Shown here piece by piece: positions 1 through 7,644 of a stretch of DNA of 64,000 nucleotides (its first letter is position 1; each line of letters starts with the position of its first letter). The translations under genes were made by a program, and so were the position numbers. Source of the stretch: Stutzerimonas stutzeri. GTDB taxonomy: Bacteria > Pseudomonadota > Gammaproteobacteria > Pseudomonadales > Pseudomonadaceae. The notes under the pieces were generated by a model that saw only the letters and a list, made by a program, of their open reading frames with translations, was not told the DNA's origin and made no database searches. The stretch is taken from positions 62,001-126,000 of the forward strand of contig NZ_JAGQFP010000003.1 of NCBI RefSeq assembly GCF_019090095.1. The letters run 5' to 3'.

Positions 1-306
1 AGGGAAAGGAGCCTGGAAGGGGGCAGCAGAGTGGCTGTCGCCGATGAGTACGGTACCAGAACCAGCTATGACGGTATTGCCGTGTGCGCAACTACTACTA
101 ACGGTCGCCGCGTGCAGGCCATTTATAATGACCGTCGATGACAGCCCAGCGACGAGCGGACTGCCACAGGCACTTGAGTCTGTCTCGCGAGCAGCAGGAA
201 GCCCATCAAACAAGACATTTGGGGAGCCAACTGTAATTGGGTTAGTGCCGTGCCCAGGGACCGGGCAGCTGGTGGGATCAGAAAGACGAGCAGCAGGCTT
301 GGCCAT
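1..306 (-). CDS. PAAR-domain protein, N-terminal part (runs off the left edge)
   Basis: Reading the minus strand from the ATG at 306 gives 102 open codons to the window edge. The protein starts MAKPAARLSDPTSCPVPGHG and continues with repeated glycine- and proline-punctuated beta-strand units (PITVGSPNVLFDGLPAAR, then a second unit ending SCAHGNTVIAGSGTVLIGD). This is the PAAR repeat fold, which caps the VgrG spike of type VI secretion systems and often carries a C-terminal effector. Conserved histidine and cysteine residues that bind zinc in PAAR tips are present (H19, C14 and the later CAHG). A good ribosome site (AAAGGA) lies about 6 bases upstream of the ATG. Any C-terminal toxin domain would lie outside the window. 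Many codons end in T or A, unlike the genes downstream, which suggests transfer. Family call is firm; the effector role is inference. Confidence 0.85.
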   Translation of the reverse strand, partial: MAKPAARLSDPTSCPVPGHGTNPITVGSPNVLFDGLPAARETDSSACGSPLVAGLSSTVIINGLHAATVSSSCAHGNTVIAGSGTVLIGDSHSAAPFQAPFP

Positions 307-713
307 ACGAGTTCCTTTCGTTTGTGGTCAGAAACTGAACCCTACCAAAACTGATCTGAGCTATCGACCGGCAGATCAGTGGAGCGTGACCTGTATAGGG
401 AAAGTCCGACGCAGCTCGGCGCCTACTAGCTCGTTAGCCGAAAAATTTTCATCAACGGCTCTGTACTCTGCCGGGCTGCGACTGATCGGGGCTGTAGGGC
501 CATGCCTGATTTGCGACACGACCCACAGCACTCGTTCAGTTATCGCCAACGCAAAACCTGACCGTTTCCCGGTACAAAAAACAGTACACTGGCGGTACAG
601 TGCCTAGCTTCTGTCACTTTTGCAAAATTTCGCTCAAGCCCAGTAACGACGCAGCCTTCAGCTTATTTTACTTACGCTGATCTGCTCACGGTTTTACTGG
701 GCTTGCTGCGTCC

Positions 714-766
714 CGAGGCAACTCATAAACCTTTGGTCCACGGTTCGAGTCAGCGTGGGCCCACCA
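714..766 (+). pseudogene. Degenerate tRNA 3' half (CAT anticodon loop)
   Basis: The sequence shows an anticodon-loop-like CTCATAA (722-728), a T-loop-like GGTTCGAGTC (742-751), an acceptor-like TGGGCCC and a terminal ACCA (763-766). Pairing is poor: the T stem has two mismatches and the anticodon stem keeps only about 3 pairs. No D arm or 5' acceptor strand (GGGCCCA or TAGCTCAG-like) is present upstream. A terminator follows directly, as after many real tRNA genes. I read this as a tRNA-Met or similar CAT tRNA remnant, possibly an old attachment site, not a working tRNA. Confidence 0.5.
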
Positions 767-771
767 CCTTG

Positions 772-797
772 AAAGCTGCGCATTGCGCGGCTTTTTT
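772..797 (+). terminator. Rho-independent terminator after tRNA remnant
   Basis: A 10-bp stem (772-781 with 785-794, one G-T pair) closes a 3-base loop, and the 3' arm runs into a T tract ending at 797. It sits 6 bases after the CCA end of the tRNA remnant. Confidence 0.75.
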
Positions 798-958
798 GTT
801 TCTCCGCATCGGCATGCTGAATGAAACCAACCTCTTTCAAATAACCCAATCGCATATAAAGCTGAACAAACGTTCCTAGACTCTCTAAGCTTGACCCCCT
901 TATCGTTCGCGCGAGGTCGCCGTGTGGGGTGGCCGCTTCGCCACGCTTAAGGACGTCC

Positions 959-2749
959 ATGCTTCCAGAATCGCTGTCGCTCGTGTTCGTCTGTGTCTTG
1001 TTGCTGTGGGTGTTGGTGTCTTTCGTGCGGGAGACCTGGAGCCCGGACGTTGTCGTGGCGATTGCGGTGGCGGCGCTGATTGCCGTTCAGTTGCTAACGC
1101 CGGCTGAAGTGCTTGGGGTGCTGTCGAACTCAGCCCCGGTGACCATTGCCTGCATGTTCGTGATTTCCGCCGCGCTGGAGCGCACCGGCTGCATCGATGC
1201 GCTGGGCAACTGGCTGGGCGGACTTGTCGGCAACAGCCCGACCCGCGTGCTCGCCGGGCTGACGCTCACCGCGCTGGTCATTTCGGCCTTTCTCAACAAC
1301 ACGCCGGTCGTGGCCATCCTGACGCCGGTGGCGATTTCGCTGGCCAAGCGCGCCGGCACCACGCCGTCGAAACTGCTGATTCCGCTCTCCTACGCCACCA
1401 TTCTCGGCGGCACGCTGACGATGATCGGCACCTCGACGAACATTCTGGTCGACGGCGTCGCGCGCCAGGCCGGTTTGGCGCCGTTCGGCATGTTCGAGAT
1501 CACCGGAGCGGCACTCGTGCTCGCGGCCGCCGGCATGCTCTACATGCTGACCATCGGCAAGCGGTTGCTGCCTGAGCGCGATACGCTGTCCAAGCTGCTC
1601 GGCCCGCGGCTCGAGCGCACTTTCATGAGCGAGCTGCGGGTCCCCTCGGGCTCGCCGGTGATCGGCAAGAGCATCGCCGAGGCCAACCTCAACGGCGGTA
1701 GCGGCCTGCAGGTGCTACAGGTGAATCGCGGCGCGCAGCTGTACAGCCGACCGGAGCAAGACTTCAGCCTGCTTGCCGGCGATGTCCTGGTGATTCATGG
1801 CCAGGTGAAGGACGTGGTCGAACTGCGCAGCAGCGCGCATCTGACGTTTAACCGCGGCGAGGCCTTCGAGACGATCAGCAGCGAAGATGAGGTGCTCGCT
1901 GAAGCCATCGTTGGGCGCAACTCGCGCTACAGCCACCGGCCGATGCGTGACCTCGATCTACGTGCGCGCTACGGGATCAACGTGCTTGCCGTGCACCGCC
2001 ATGACGAGAATATCCAGGGCAATCTGGATGACTTCCAACTGCAGTTCGGTGACGTGATGCTGCTCGAAGGCTCGCCTGCGCAGATCAAGCGCTTCGCCGA
2101 CAACGGTGAGCTGATCAGCCTCAACGCCGTGCAGGAGCGCGCCTATCGCCGGGACAAGGCTCCGATCGCCATGCTGACGACGCTGGCCGTGATGCTGCTG
2201 GCGGCGTTCGGCGTGATGCCCATCGAGGGTCTGGCGATCATTGGCGCCGCTGCGGTGCTGGCCACCCGCTGTCTGGATGTCGAGGATGCCTACAAGGCCG
2301 TGGACTGGAAGATTCTCAGCCTGATTTTCGGCATGCTGGCGATCAGCGTGGCGATGAACAAGGTCGGCCTGGTCGGGCTGATCGTCTCCAGCGTCGTCGG
2401 CCTGACGCCCTGGGCCGGGCCGCTGTTCATGCTGGGGTTCATCTACCTGTTCACTTCGGTACTGACCGAAATCCTCTCCAACAACGCGGTCGCCGTGCTG
2501 GTCACGCCGATTGCCATCGGCCTCGCCCAGCAGCTGGGTATCGATCCGCGCGCCTTCGTCGTCGCCGTAATGTTTGCCGCCAGCGCCAGTTTCGCCACGC
2601 CCATCGGCTATCAGACCAACACCTTCGTTTATAACGCCGGCGGCTATCGCTTCGTCGACTTCCTCAAGGTGGGGATTCCGTTGAATCTGTTGCTGTGGCT
2701 CGTGGCGACGCTGGTGATTCCGCTGTTCTGGCCGTTGACGCCGGTATAG
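959..2749 (+). CDS. SLC13 (DASS)-type permease with RCK_C domains
   Basis: A 596-residue inner-membrane anion transporter of the divalent anion/sodium symporter type. An N-terminal membrane block (about residues 1-205) carries FLNNTPVVAILTP and GTSTNILV. A soluble middle (about 215-390) looks like two TrkA-C/RCK_C ligand-binding modules. A C-terminal membrane block carries SNNAVAVLVTP, the second re-entrant hairpin motif. Substrate cannot be read from sequence; sulfate, dicarboxylate or other anions are possible. I chose the ATG at 959 because AAGGA (949-953) sits 5 bases before it; the in-frame ATG at 929 has no such site. It stands alone, about 95 bp before metY. Confidence 0.85.
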   Translation: MLPESLSLVFVCVLLLWVLVSFVRETWSPDVVVAIAVAALIAVQLLTPAEVLGVLSNSAPVTIACMFVISAALERTGCIDALGNWLGGLVGNSPTRVLAGLTLTALVISAFLNNTPVVAILTPVAISLAKRAGTTPSKLLIPLSYATILGGTLTMIGTSTNILVDGVARQAGLAPFGMFEITGAALVLAAAGMLYMLTIGKRLLPERDTLSKLLGPRLERTFMSELRVPSGSPVIGKSIAEANLNGGSGLQVLQVNRGAQLYSRPEQDFSLLAGDVLVIHGQVKDVVELRSSAHLTFNRGEAFETISSEDEVLAEAIVGRNSRYSHRPMRDLDLRARYGINVLAVHRHDENIQGNLDDFQLQFGDVMLLEGSPAQIKRFADNGELISLNAVQERAYRRDKAPIAMLTTLAVMLLAAFGVMPIEGLAIIGAAAVLATRCLDVEDAYKAVDWKILSLIFGMLAISVAMNKVGLVGLIVSSVVGLTPWAGPLFMLGFIYLFTSVLTEILSNNAVAVLVTPIAIGLAQQLGIDPRAFVVAVMFAASASFATPIGYQTNTFVYNAGGYRFVDFLKVGIPLNLLLWLVATLVIPLFWPLTPV

Positions 2750-2844
2750 ATGGCCTGGCTTGCGCTGGATCATTGACCGGCTAATCGGTCTGGTTTCATG
2801 CTCTGGGCCCCTCGCACCCGCCGAACAAGAACAAGGAGCGCGCC

Positions 2845-4122
2845 ATGAAACTGGAAACCCTCGCCATCCACGCAGGCTATAGCCCGGACCCAACCACCCG
2901 GGCGGTGGCGGTACCGATCTACCAGACCACGTCCTATGCGTTCGACGACACCCAGCACGGTGCCGACCTGTTCGATCTGAAGGTGCCGGGCAACATCTAT
3001 ACGCGCATCATGAACCCCACCACCGACGTGCTCGAGCAGCGCGTCGCGGCACTGGAAGGCGGAGTGGCCGCACTGGCCGTTGCCTCGGGGATGGCGGCGA
3101 TTACCTACGCCATCCAGACCATCGCCGAAGTCGGCGACAACATCGTCTCGGTGGCCAAGCTCTACGGCGGCACCTACAACCTCTTCGCCCACACCTTGCC
3201 GCGCCAAGGCATCGAGGTGCGCTTCGCGCCTCACGACGACATCGCGGCACTGGAGTCGCTGATTGATGAGCGCACCAAGGCCGTGTTCTGCGAATCCATC
3301 GGCAACCCGGCCGGCAATGTCATCGACCTCGCCGCCCTGGCGGAAGCCGCGCATCGCCACGGCGTGCCGCTGATCGTCGACAACACGGTCGCCACGCCCA
3401 TGCTCTGCCGGCCCATCGAGCATGGTGCGGACATCGTCGTGCATTCGCTGACCAAGTACATGGGCGGCCACGGCACCAGCATCGGCGGCATCGTGGTCGA
3501 TTCCGGCAAATTCCCCTGGGCGCAGCACAAGGCGCGCTTCGCGCTGCTCAACACGCCCGATGTGTCCTATCACGGCGTCACCTACACCGAAGCGTTCGGC
3601 CCCGCCGCGTTCATCGGTCGTTGCCGCGTGGTGCCGCTGCGCAACATGGGCGCGGCGATCTCGCCGTTCAATTCGTTCCTGATCCTGCAGGGGCTGGAAA
3701 CCCTGGCGCTGCGCATGGAGCGGCATTGCGAGAATGCGCTGAAGGTCGCCGAGTACCTGCAAGCCCATCCGCAAGTGGCCTGGGTCAAATACGCCGGCCT
3801 GCCGGATCACCCCGAGCACGAGCTGGCCTGTCGCTACATGAAGGGCATGCCAGCGTCGATCCTCTGCTTTGGGATCGAAGGCGGCATGGAGGCCGGCGCG
3901 CGCTTCATCGATGCACTCAAGCTGGTGGTACGGCTGGTCAACATCGGTGATGCCAAGTCACTGGCGTGCCACCCGGCCAGCACCACGCACCGCCAGTTGA
4001 ATGCCGAGGAGCTCGCGCGGGCGGGCGTTTCCAAGGACCTGATCCGGCTGTCCATTGGCATCGAGCACATCGACGACATCCTCGCGGATCTGGCCCAGGC
4101 CCTGAGCGCGTCCAAGGGCTGA
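2845..4122 (+). CDS. metY: O-acetylhomoserine sulfhydrylase
   Basis: A 425-residue PLP enzyme of the Cys/Met metabolism family. It makes homocysteine from O-acetyl-L-homoserine and sulfide, or methionine from methanethiol. The PLP-binding lysine is K204 in HSLTKYMGGHG. Other family blocks are YTRIMNPTTDVLEQR near residue 52, the SGMAAI loop near 81, and the C-terminal SLACHPASTTH segment that binds the substrate carboxylate. Length matches the MetY subfamily, which is longer than MetB or MetC because of an insertion. AAGGAG lies 8 bases before the ATG. Methionine gamma-lyase is the main alternative, but the length and the HPASTTHRQL block favour MetY. Confidence 0.88.
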   Translation: MKLETLAIHAGYSPDPTTRAVAVPIYQTTSYAFDDTQHGADLFDLKVPGNIYTRIMNPTTDVLEQRVAALEGGVAALAVASGMAAITYAIQTIAEVGDNIVSVAKLYGGTYNLFAHTLPRQGIEVRFAPHDDIAALESLIDERTKAVFCESIGNPAGNVIDLAALAEAAHRHGVPLIVDNTVATPMLCRPIEHGADIVVHSLTKYMGGHGTSIGGIVVDSGKFPWAQHKARFALLNTPDVSYHGVTYTEAFGPAAFIGRCRVVPLRNMGAAISPFNSFLILQGLETLALRMERHCENALKVAEYLQAHPQVAWVKYAGLPDHPEHELACRYMKGMPASILCFGIEGGMEAGARFIDALKLVVRLVNIGDAKSLACHPASTTHRQLNAEELARAGVSKDLIRLSIGIEHIDDILADLAQALSASKG

Positions 4123-4142
4123 CCACGCTTGATATCCGCTGG

Positions 4143-4181
4143 CGAGGCTCCACATTATCGGCATATCGCCGTGGAGCCTCG
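4143..4181 (+). promoter_or_regulatory. Hairpin overlapping the trxC ribosome site
   Basis: A perfect 11-bp inverted repeat (4143-4153 with 4171-4181) flanks a 17-base loop. The 3' arm contains the GGAG (4173-4176) that is the only good Shine-Dalgarno for the trxC ATG at 4184. There is no T tract, so it is not a standard terminator for metY. It could mask the ribosome site; this is inference. Confidence 0.55.
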
Positions 4182-4183
4182 TC

Positions 4184-4618
4184 ATGACCGAATCCCTGAT
4201 CATCCCCTGCGCACACTGCGCCGGGCTTAACCGTATTCCTGCCGACCGTCTGGCCGAGCGGCCACGCTGCGGACGCTGCAAATCCAGCGTGCTGACCGAT
4301 AAACCCTTCGATGTGAACCAGGCCAGCTTCGCCAACCAGATCAAGGGCGACGTGCCCTTGCTGGTGGACGTCTGGGCGAGCTGGTGCGGTCCGTGCCGCA
4401 GCTTCGCGCCCACCTTCGCACAGGCGGCGACCCAGCTGCAGGGCCGTTGCCGGCTGGCCAAGCTGGACAGCGAGGCCAATCCCCAGTTGTCGACTCAGCT
4501 GGGCATTCGCTCGATTCCGAGCCTGATTTTGTTCAGGAGCGGGCAAGAAGTCGCGCGCCAGAGCGGCGCATTGCCGCTGCCGCAGCTGCTGGCCTGGCTC
4601 GCGCAGCAGGGCGTGTAG
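4184..4618 (+). CDS. trxC: Thioredoxin 2 (zinc-binding)
   Basis: A 144-residue cytoplasmic disulfide reductase. The N-terminal zinc module has paired cysteines C9/C12 (CAHC) and C29/C32 (CGRC), which define TrxC and are absent from TrxA. The thioredoxin fold follows with the active site WCGPC (C68, C71) and the cis-proline segment SIPSLILF. TrxC is reduced by thioredoxin reductase and in E. coli belongs to the oxidative-stress response. It lies 61 bp after metY, and its ribosome site sits within a stable hairpin. A second thioredoxin, trxA, is encoded near 52465. Confidence 0.92.
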   Translation: MTESLIIPCAHCAGLNRIPADRLAERPRCGRCKSSVLTDKPFDVNQASFANQIKGDVPLLVDVWASWCGPCRSFAPTFAQAATQLQGRCRLAKLDSEANPQLSTQLGIRSIPSLILFRSGQEVARQSGALPLPQLLAWLAQQGV

Positions 4619-4952
4619 CCCTGTCACGGCAGTGACCAGACGCGCTTCGCCTTTTGCAGGCGAGCCCGGCGTCGGCGAGCTCGAGGACAGCACCGCGCCT
4701 GCCCTACAGAGCCAGCCGACGCCACTCTCGAGCCGACGCCACCTTCGCGAACTCGGCGAAACCCCTAACAGACCGCTCGACACCAGGCTCGGTTCCGACG
4801 AATACACCGACCTCTTATCAGGATATTTCAAGCAACGTTTGCCTCAGCCGAACCGCGATTGGATAATGCCGCCACTTTCACGGCGGACAATTTACCGATA
4901 GTCGCAGTACAGGGACGTCGACACGCCAACAACAAGGCTCGCACACGAGCCG
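4619..4952. other. Intergenic region before the aryl polyene cluster
   Basis: No supported gene; the one sizeable plus-strand open frame (4632-4901) is low-complexity and overlaps the promoter. Small dyads occur just after trxC (GTCAC with GTGAC at 4622-4635, then a GCTTCGCC/GGCGAGC pair), possibly part of its 3' end. The strong sigma-70 promoter candidate for the cluster is at 4839-4867. Confidence 0.6.
4839..4867 (+). promoter_or_regulatory. Sigma-70 promoter candidate for the APE operon
   Basis: TTGCCT (4839-4844) and GATAAT (4862-4867) are separated by exactly 17 bases and each differs from consensus at one or two positions. Transcription would start near 4874, leaving a leader of about 80 bases before the first gene at 4953. 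No other promoter of this quality was seen upstream of the tightly packed cluster. Confidence 0.6.
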
Positions 4953-5684
4953 GTGAGTTCTCGCGTGATTCAATTCGATATCGATCAATGGCAGGCCTGG
5001 GCCCCGGGCTTGACAAGTGCCGGTGACTGGGCGGCCTGGGCGCGGAATCCGTGCGCCCCGCAAGACGGCGATGCCCAGCCCGACGTCAGCTTTCTGCCCG
5101 CCATGCAGCGGCGGCGGATGAGCCGTCTGGCGCGCATGGTATTTGCCGTCGCCACGCCGCTGGCAGCAGGGCAGCCACCGATGCCCCTGGTCTACGCCTC
5201 GCGCCATGGCGAAACCGCGCGCACCTTCGCGATCCTCAACGACCTGGCCAACCGCGAACCGCTGTCCCCGACGCAGTTCAGCCTGTCGGTACACAACGCA
5301 ATCATCGGGCTCTGGTCGATCCAGCAACAGGATGCCAGCGAGATGACGGCATTGGCCGCGCAGGGCGACGGTCTCGAGCATGCCGTGCTGGAAGCCGCCC
5401 TGCTGCTCGGCGAGGGCGCACCGGCGGTCCTGGTGGTTGTCGCCGAAGACCAGACGCCGGACCTGTATGCCCCCTGGATCGACGACGTCAGCTTTCCCTA
5501 TGCCGTGGCACTGCTGCTCAAGCCCGGCCGCCGCTGGCAACTGAGCCTCGAACCCGCAGCGGGGCGATTGCCGCAGGCCCGCCAACCGCACGCGATCGAA
5601 CTGATCGGCGCGTTGCTCAATGGCCAGTCCAGTCTTCAACACCGATGGGAGGAGCGCCAATGGAACTGGCAGCAGACGCATTGA
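4953..5684 (+). CDS. apeC: APE chain-length-factor-like ketosynthase homologue
   Basis: A 243-residue protein of the short Ketoacyl-synt_2 type, about half the size of a true ketosynthase and without a TACTSS-like catalytic cysteine block. In the E. coli APE system the equivalent (ApeC) pairs with ketosynthase ApeO as a chain-length factor. Recognisable pieces are the YASRHGE block near residue 90 and LSPTQFSLSVHNA near 110, as in this family. The start is GTG 4953 by longest frame; GTG 4965 is also possible since neither has a strong ribosome site. It is the first gene after the cluster promoter and overlaps apeD by 25 bp. Confidence 0.8.
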   Translation: MSSRVIQFDIDQWQAWAPGLTSAGDWAAWARNPCAPQDGDAQPDVSFLPAMQRRRMSRLARMVFAVATPLAAGQPPMPLVYASRHGETARTFAILNDLANREPLSPTQFSLSVHNAIIGLWSIQQQDASEMTALAAQGDGLEHAVLEAALLLGEGAPAVLVVVAEDQTPDLYAPWIDDVSFPYAVALLLKPGRRWQLSLEPAAGRLPQARQPHAIELIGALLNGQSSLQHRWEERQWNWQQTH

Positions 5685-6466
5685 GCCGTCCCAACGCGCC
5701 CTGGCTGTGGCGTCTGATCGCCACTGGGTTGTCGTTCGCCCTGTTCGGCCTCGGCGGGCTTTGCCTGCGGCTGATCGTCTTCCCTCTGCTCGGGCTGCTG
5801 CCCGGAGATGCCCTCACGCGCCGCCGTCGGGCGCGCCAGACCGTGAGCCGGCTGTTCTGGCTGTTCGTCCAGTTCATGTACCGCAGCGGTGTGCTGACCT
5901 ACGAAGTGGAAGGCGCGCAGCGCCTGGGCCGGCCCGGACAGCTGATCATCGCCAATCACCCCTCGTTGATCGATGTGGTGGTGCTGATCGCACTGATCCG
6001 CGATGCCAATTGCGTGGTCAAGCAGAGCCTCTGGGACAACCCCTTCACCCGCGGGCCGATCCGCGCCTCGCAGTACATCAGCAACAACGGCAGCGCCGAG
6101 ATGCTCGATGAAGCCGCGCAGGCCCTGCAGCAAGGCCAGACACTGATCATCTTCCCCGAAGGCACGCGCACCACGCCCGGCCAGGCGCCGCAGTTTCATC
6201 GCGGCGCGGCCTCCATCGCCCTGCGAGGTGCACGCCTGGTGACGCCCGTGGTGATCACCGTGACACCGACCACCCTGACCAAGGCCGAGCCCTGGTACCG
6301 CATTCCGGCGAGACGCTTTCATTTCCACCTGCGCGTCGGTGAGGACATCGACCCGCAGGCATTCGCCGCCTCAGGCGCGGCGCCTATCGCCTCCCGGCGA
6401 CTCAACGACCATCTGCACCGACATTTCATAAAGGAGCTCGCACTCGATGAGCCAACTGCAGCTTGA
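5660..6466 (+). CDS. apeD: 1-acylglycerol-3-phosphate-type acyltransferase (APE cluster)
   Basis: A 268-residue member of the PlsC-like acyltransferase family. The N terminus is hydrophobic (about residues 14-50), consistent with the inner membrane. The catalytic block is NHPSLID (NHx4D) and the acceptor block is FPEGTR. In APE clusters it is thought to help attach the polyene to a lipid anchor. The frame is open much further upstream, but the ATG at 5660 has GGGAGGAG about 7 bases before it and gives the usual family length. It overlaps apeC upstream and apeE downstream by about 20 bp, which points to translational coupling. Confidence 0.85.
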   Translation: MELAADALSRPNAPWLWRLIATGLSFALFGLGGLCLRLIVFPLLGLLPGDALTRRRRARQTVSRLFWLFVQFMYRSGVLTYEVEGAQRLGRPGQLIIANHPSLIDVVVLIALIRDANCVVKQSLWDNPFTRGPIRASQYISNNGSAEMLDEAAQALQQGQTLIIFPEGTRTTPGQAPQFHRGAASIALRGARLVTPVVITVTPTTLTKAEPWYRIPARRFHFHLRVGEDIDPQAFAASGAAPIASRRLNDHLHRHFIKELALDEPTAA

Positions 6467-6710
6467 AATCAAGCAACTGATCATCGACGCCCTGGGTCTG
6501 GAAGACCTCGGCCCGGACGACATCGCCGCCGACCAGCCACTGTTCGGCGAAGGGCTCGGGCTAGACTCGGTCGACGCACTGGAGCTGGGCCTGGCGATCC
6601 AGAAGCGCTTCGGTCTGAAGATCGACGCCGACGCCAAAGACACCCGCAAGCATTTCGCCAGCGTCGACAGCCTGGCGGCTTATATCAGCGCCAATCGCGC
6701 CATCGCCTGA
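6447..6710 (+). CDS. apeE: Acyl carrier protein 1 (APE cluster)
   Basis: An 87-residue carrier protein. The phosphopantetheine attachment serine is S41 in GLDSVDALEL. The charged helix II and the length are typical of type II polyketide carriers. AAGGAG lies about 7 bases before the ATG, inside the end of apeD. Clusters of this kind carry two carriers, and in E. coli ApeE and ApeF take part in polyene assembly. Which one binds the starter and which the growing chain cannot be told from sequence. Confidence 0.92.
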   Translation: MSQLQLEIKQLIIDALGLEDLGPDDIAADQPLFGEGLGLDSVDALELGLAIQKRFGLKIDADAKDTRKHFASVDSLAAYISANRAIA

Positions 6711-6722
6711 GGAGGAGCCTAC

Positions 6723-6980
6723 GTGAACAGTCGCAACGAGATCTTCCAGACCCTGCGCGATGCGCTGGTCGAACTCTTCGAACTCGACCCCGAGCGCATC
6801 AGCCTCGAGGCCAACCTGTATCAGGACCTGGAAATCGACAGCATCGATGCCGTCGACCTGATCGACCATATCAAGCGTCAGACCGGCAAGAAGATCGCGG
6901 CCGAGGAGTTCAAGTCGGTGCGCACCGTGGGCGACGTCGTCGAGGCGGTGTACCGCCTGGTAAACCCTGAGACGGCTTGA
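6723..6980 (+). CDS. apeF: Acyl carrier protein 2 (APE cluster)
   Basis: An 85-residue carrier protein with the pantetheine serine S40 in EIDSIDAVDL. It starts at GTG 6723 with a strong AGGAGG about 6 bases upstream, 12 bases after apeE. It is only distantly similar to the first carrier, so the pair is an old functional division, not a recent duplication. Confidence 0.92.
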   Translation: MNSRNEIFQTLRDALVELFELDPERISLEANLYQDLEIDSIDAVDLIDHIKRQTGKKIAAEEFKSVRTVGDVVEAVYRLVNPETA

Positions 6981-7065
6981 ACCGCACGGTCACGGACAGC
7001 AGGCTGCGCGCTTCTACGGCCGCGCGCGACTGCGCTCCTGACCCCACGCGCAACGGACATACGCG

Positions 7066-7644
7066 ATGCACGCACCCGCACGTACAGGCAAGGCGAACGC
7101 CGGCCGGCTGATTGGTCTCGGCCTGCTGCTGGCCGGTCTCGCCTACCCGTTCGCCGTGTACCTGGGCCTGGAGCACCTGTCTCCGCGGCTATTCGCCCTG
7201 CTCCTCGGCGGGCTCTGGCTGGCCCGCAGCCTCAGTGGCCGGCAGACCCCGCTCAGCCGGACCCTGTCGGCCGTCGCCCTGCTGTTCTGCCTGGTACTGG
7301 GGTTTGCCGGCGAGCCTGCGCTGCTGCGCTGGTACCCGGTGCTGATCAGCCTGGCCCTGCTTGGCCTGTTCGCGGGCAGCCTCTGGACCGGCATGCCGAT
7401 CATCGAGCGCCTCGCACGGCTCAGCGAACCCGAGCTGCCAGCGGCAGCGGTACGTTATACCCGCCAGGTGACCTGGGTCTGGGTGGGCTATTTCGTCGTC
7501 AACGCCAGCATCGCCAGCGCGCTCGCGCTCTGGGCGCCGCTCAGCTGGTGGACGCTGTACACCGGCCTGATCGCCTATCTGCTGATGGGTCTGCTGTTCG
7601 CCGGTGAGTGGCTGGTACGCCAGCGCATCAGGAAGGCTAAATGA
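7066..7644 (+). CDS. apeG: COG4648-type membrane protein (APE cluster)
   Basis: A 192-residue integral membrane protein with about six hydrophobic segments (for example residues 13-32, 40-55, 64-80, 87-110, 134-155 and 160-180). No enzyme motif is visible. Homologues sit directly before the starter ligase in APE clusters, and the stop codon overlaps the ligase start (ATGA at 7641). Function is unknown. The ATG at 7066 lacks a clear ribosome site, and an 85-bp gap separates it from apeF. Confidence 0.75.
   Translation: MHAPARTGKANAGRLIGLGLLLAGLAYPFAVYLGLEHLSPRLFALLLGGLWLARSLSGRQTPLSRTLSAVALLFCLVLGFAGEPALLRWYPVLISLALLGLFAGSLWTGMPIIERLARLSEPELPAAAVRYTRQVTWVWVGYFVVNASIASALALWAPLSWWTLYTGLIAYLLMGLLFAGEWLVRQRIRKAK

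Larger units (their letters stand above)
307..958. other. Intergenic, AT-richer stretch with tRNA remnant
   Basis: No convincing gene was found between the PAAR start and the permease. Open frames here have no recognisable protein content. The stretch contains the upstream region of the PAAR gene, an 11-bp inverted repeat (636-646 with 694-704), a degenerate tRNA 3' half and a rho-independent terminator. Base composition is clearly lower in G+C than the rest of the window. Confidence 0.6.

Noticed and set aside
44..607. Plus-strand open frame of 187 codons
   Set aside because: The first half is antisense to the PAAR gene, and the remainder has no protein-like content or ribosome site.
694..960. 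Minus-strand open frame of 88 codons
   Set aside because: It covers the tRNA remnant and terminator and has no recognisable family or start signal.
4632..4901. Plus-strand open frame of 89 codons between trxC and the APE cluster
   Set aside because: Low-complexity content, no ribosome site, and it overlaps the best promoter of the cluster.
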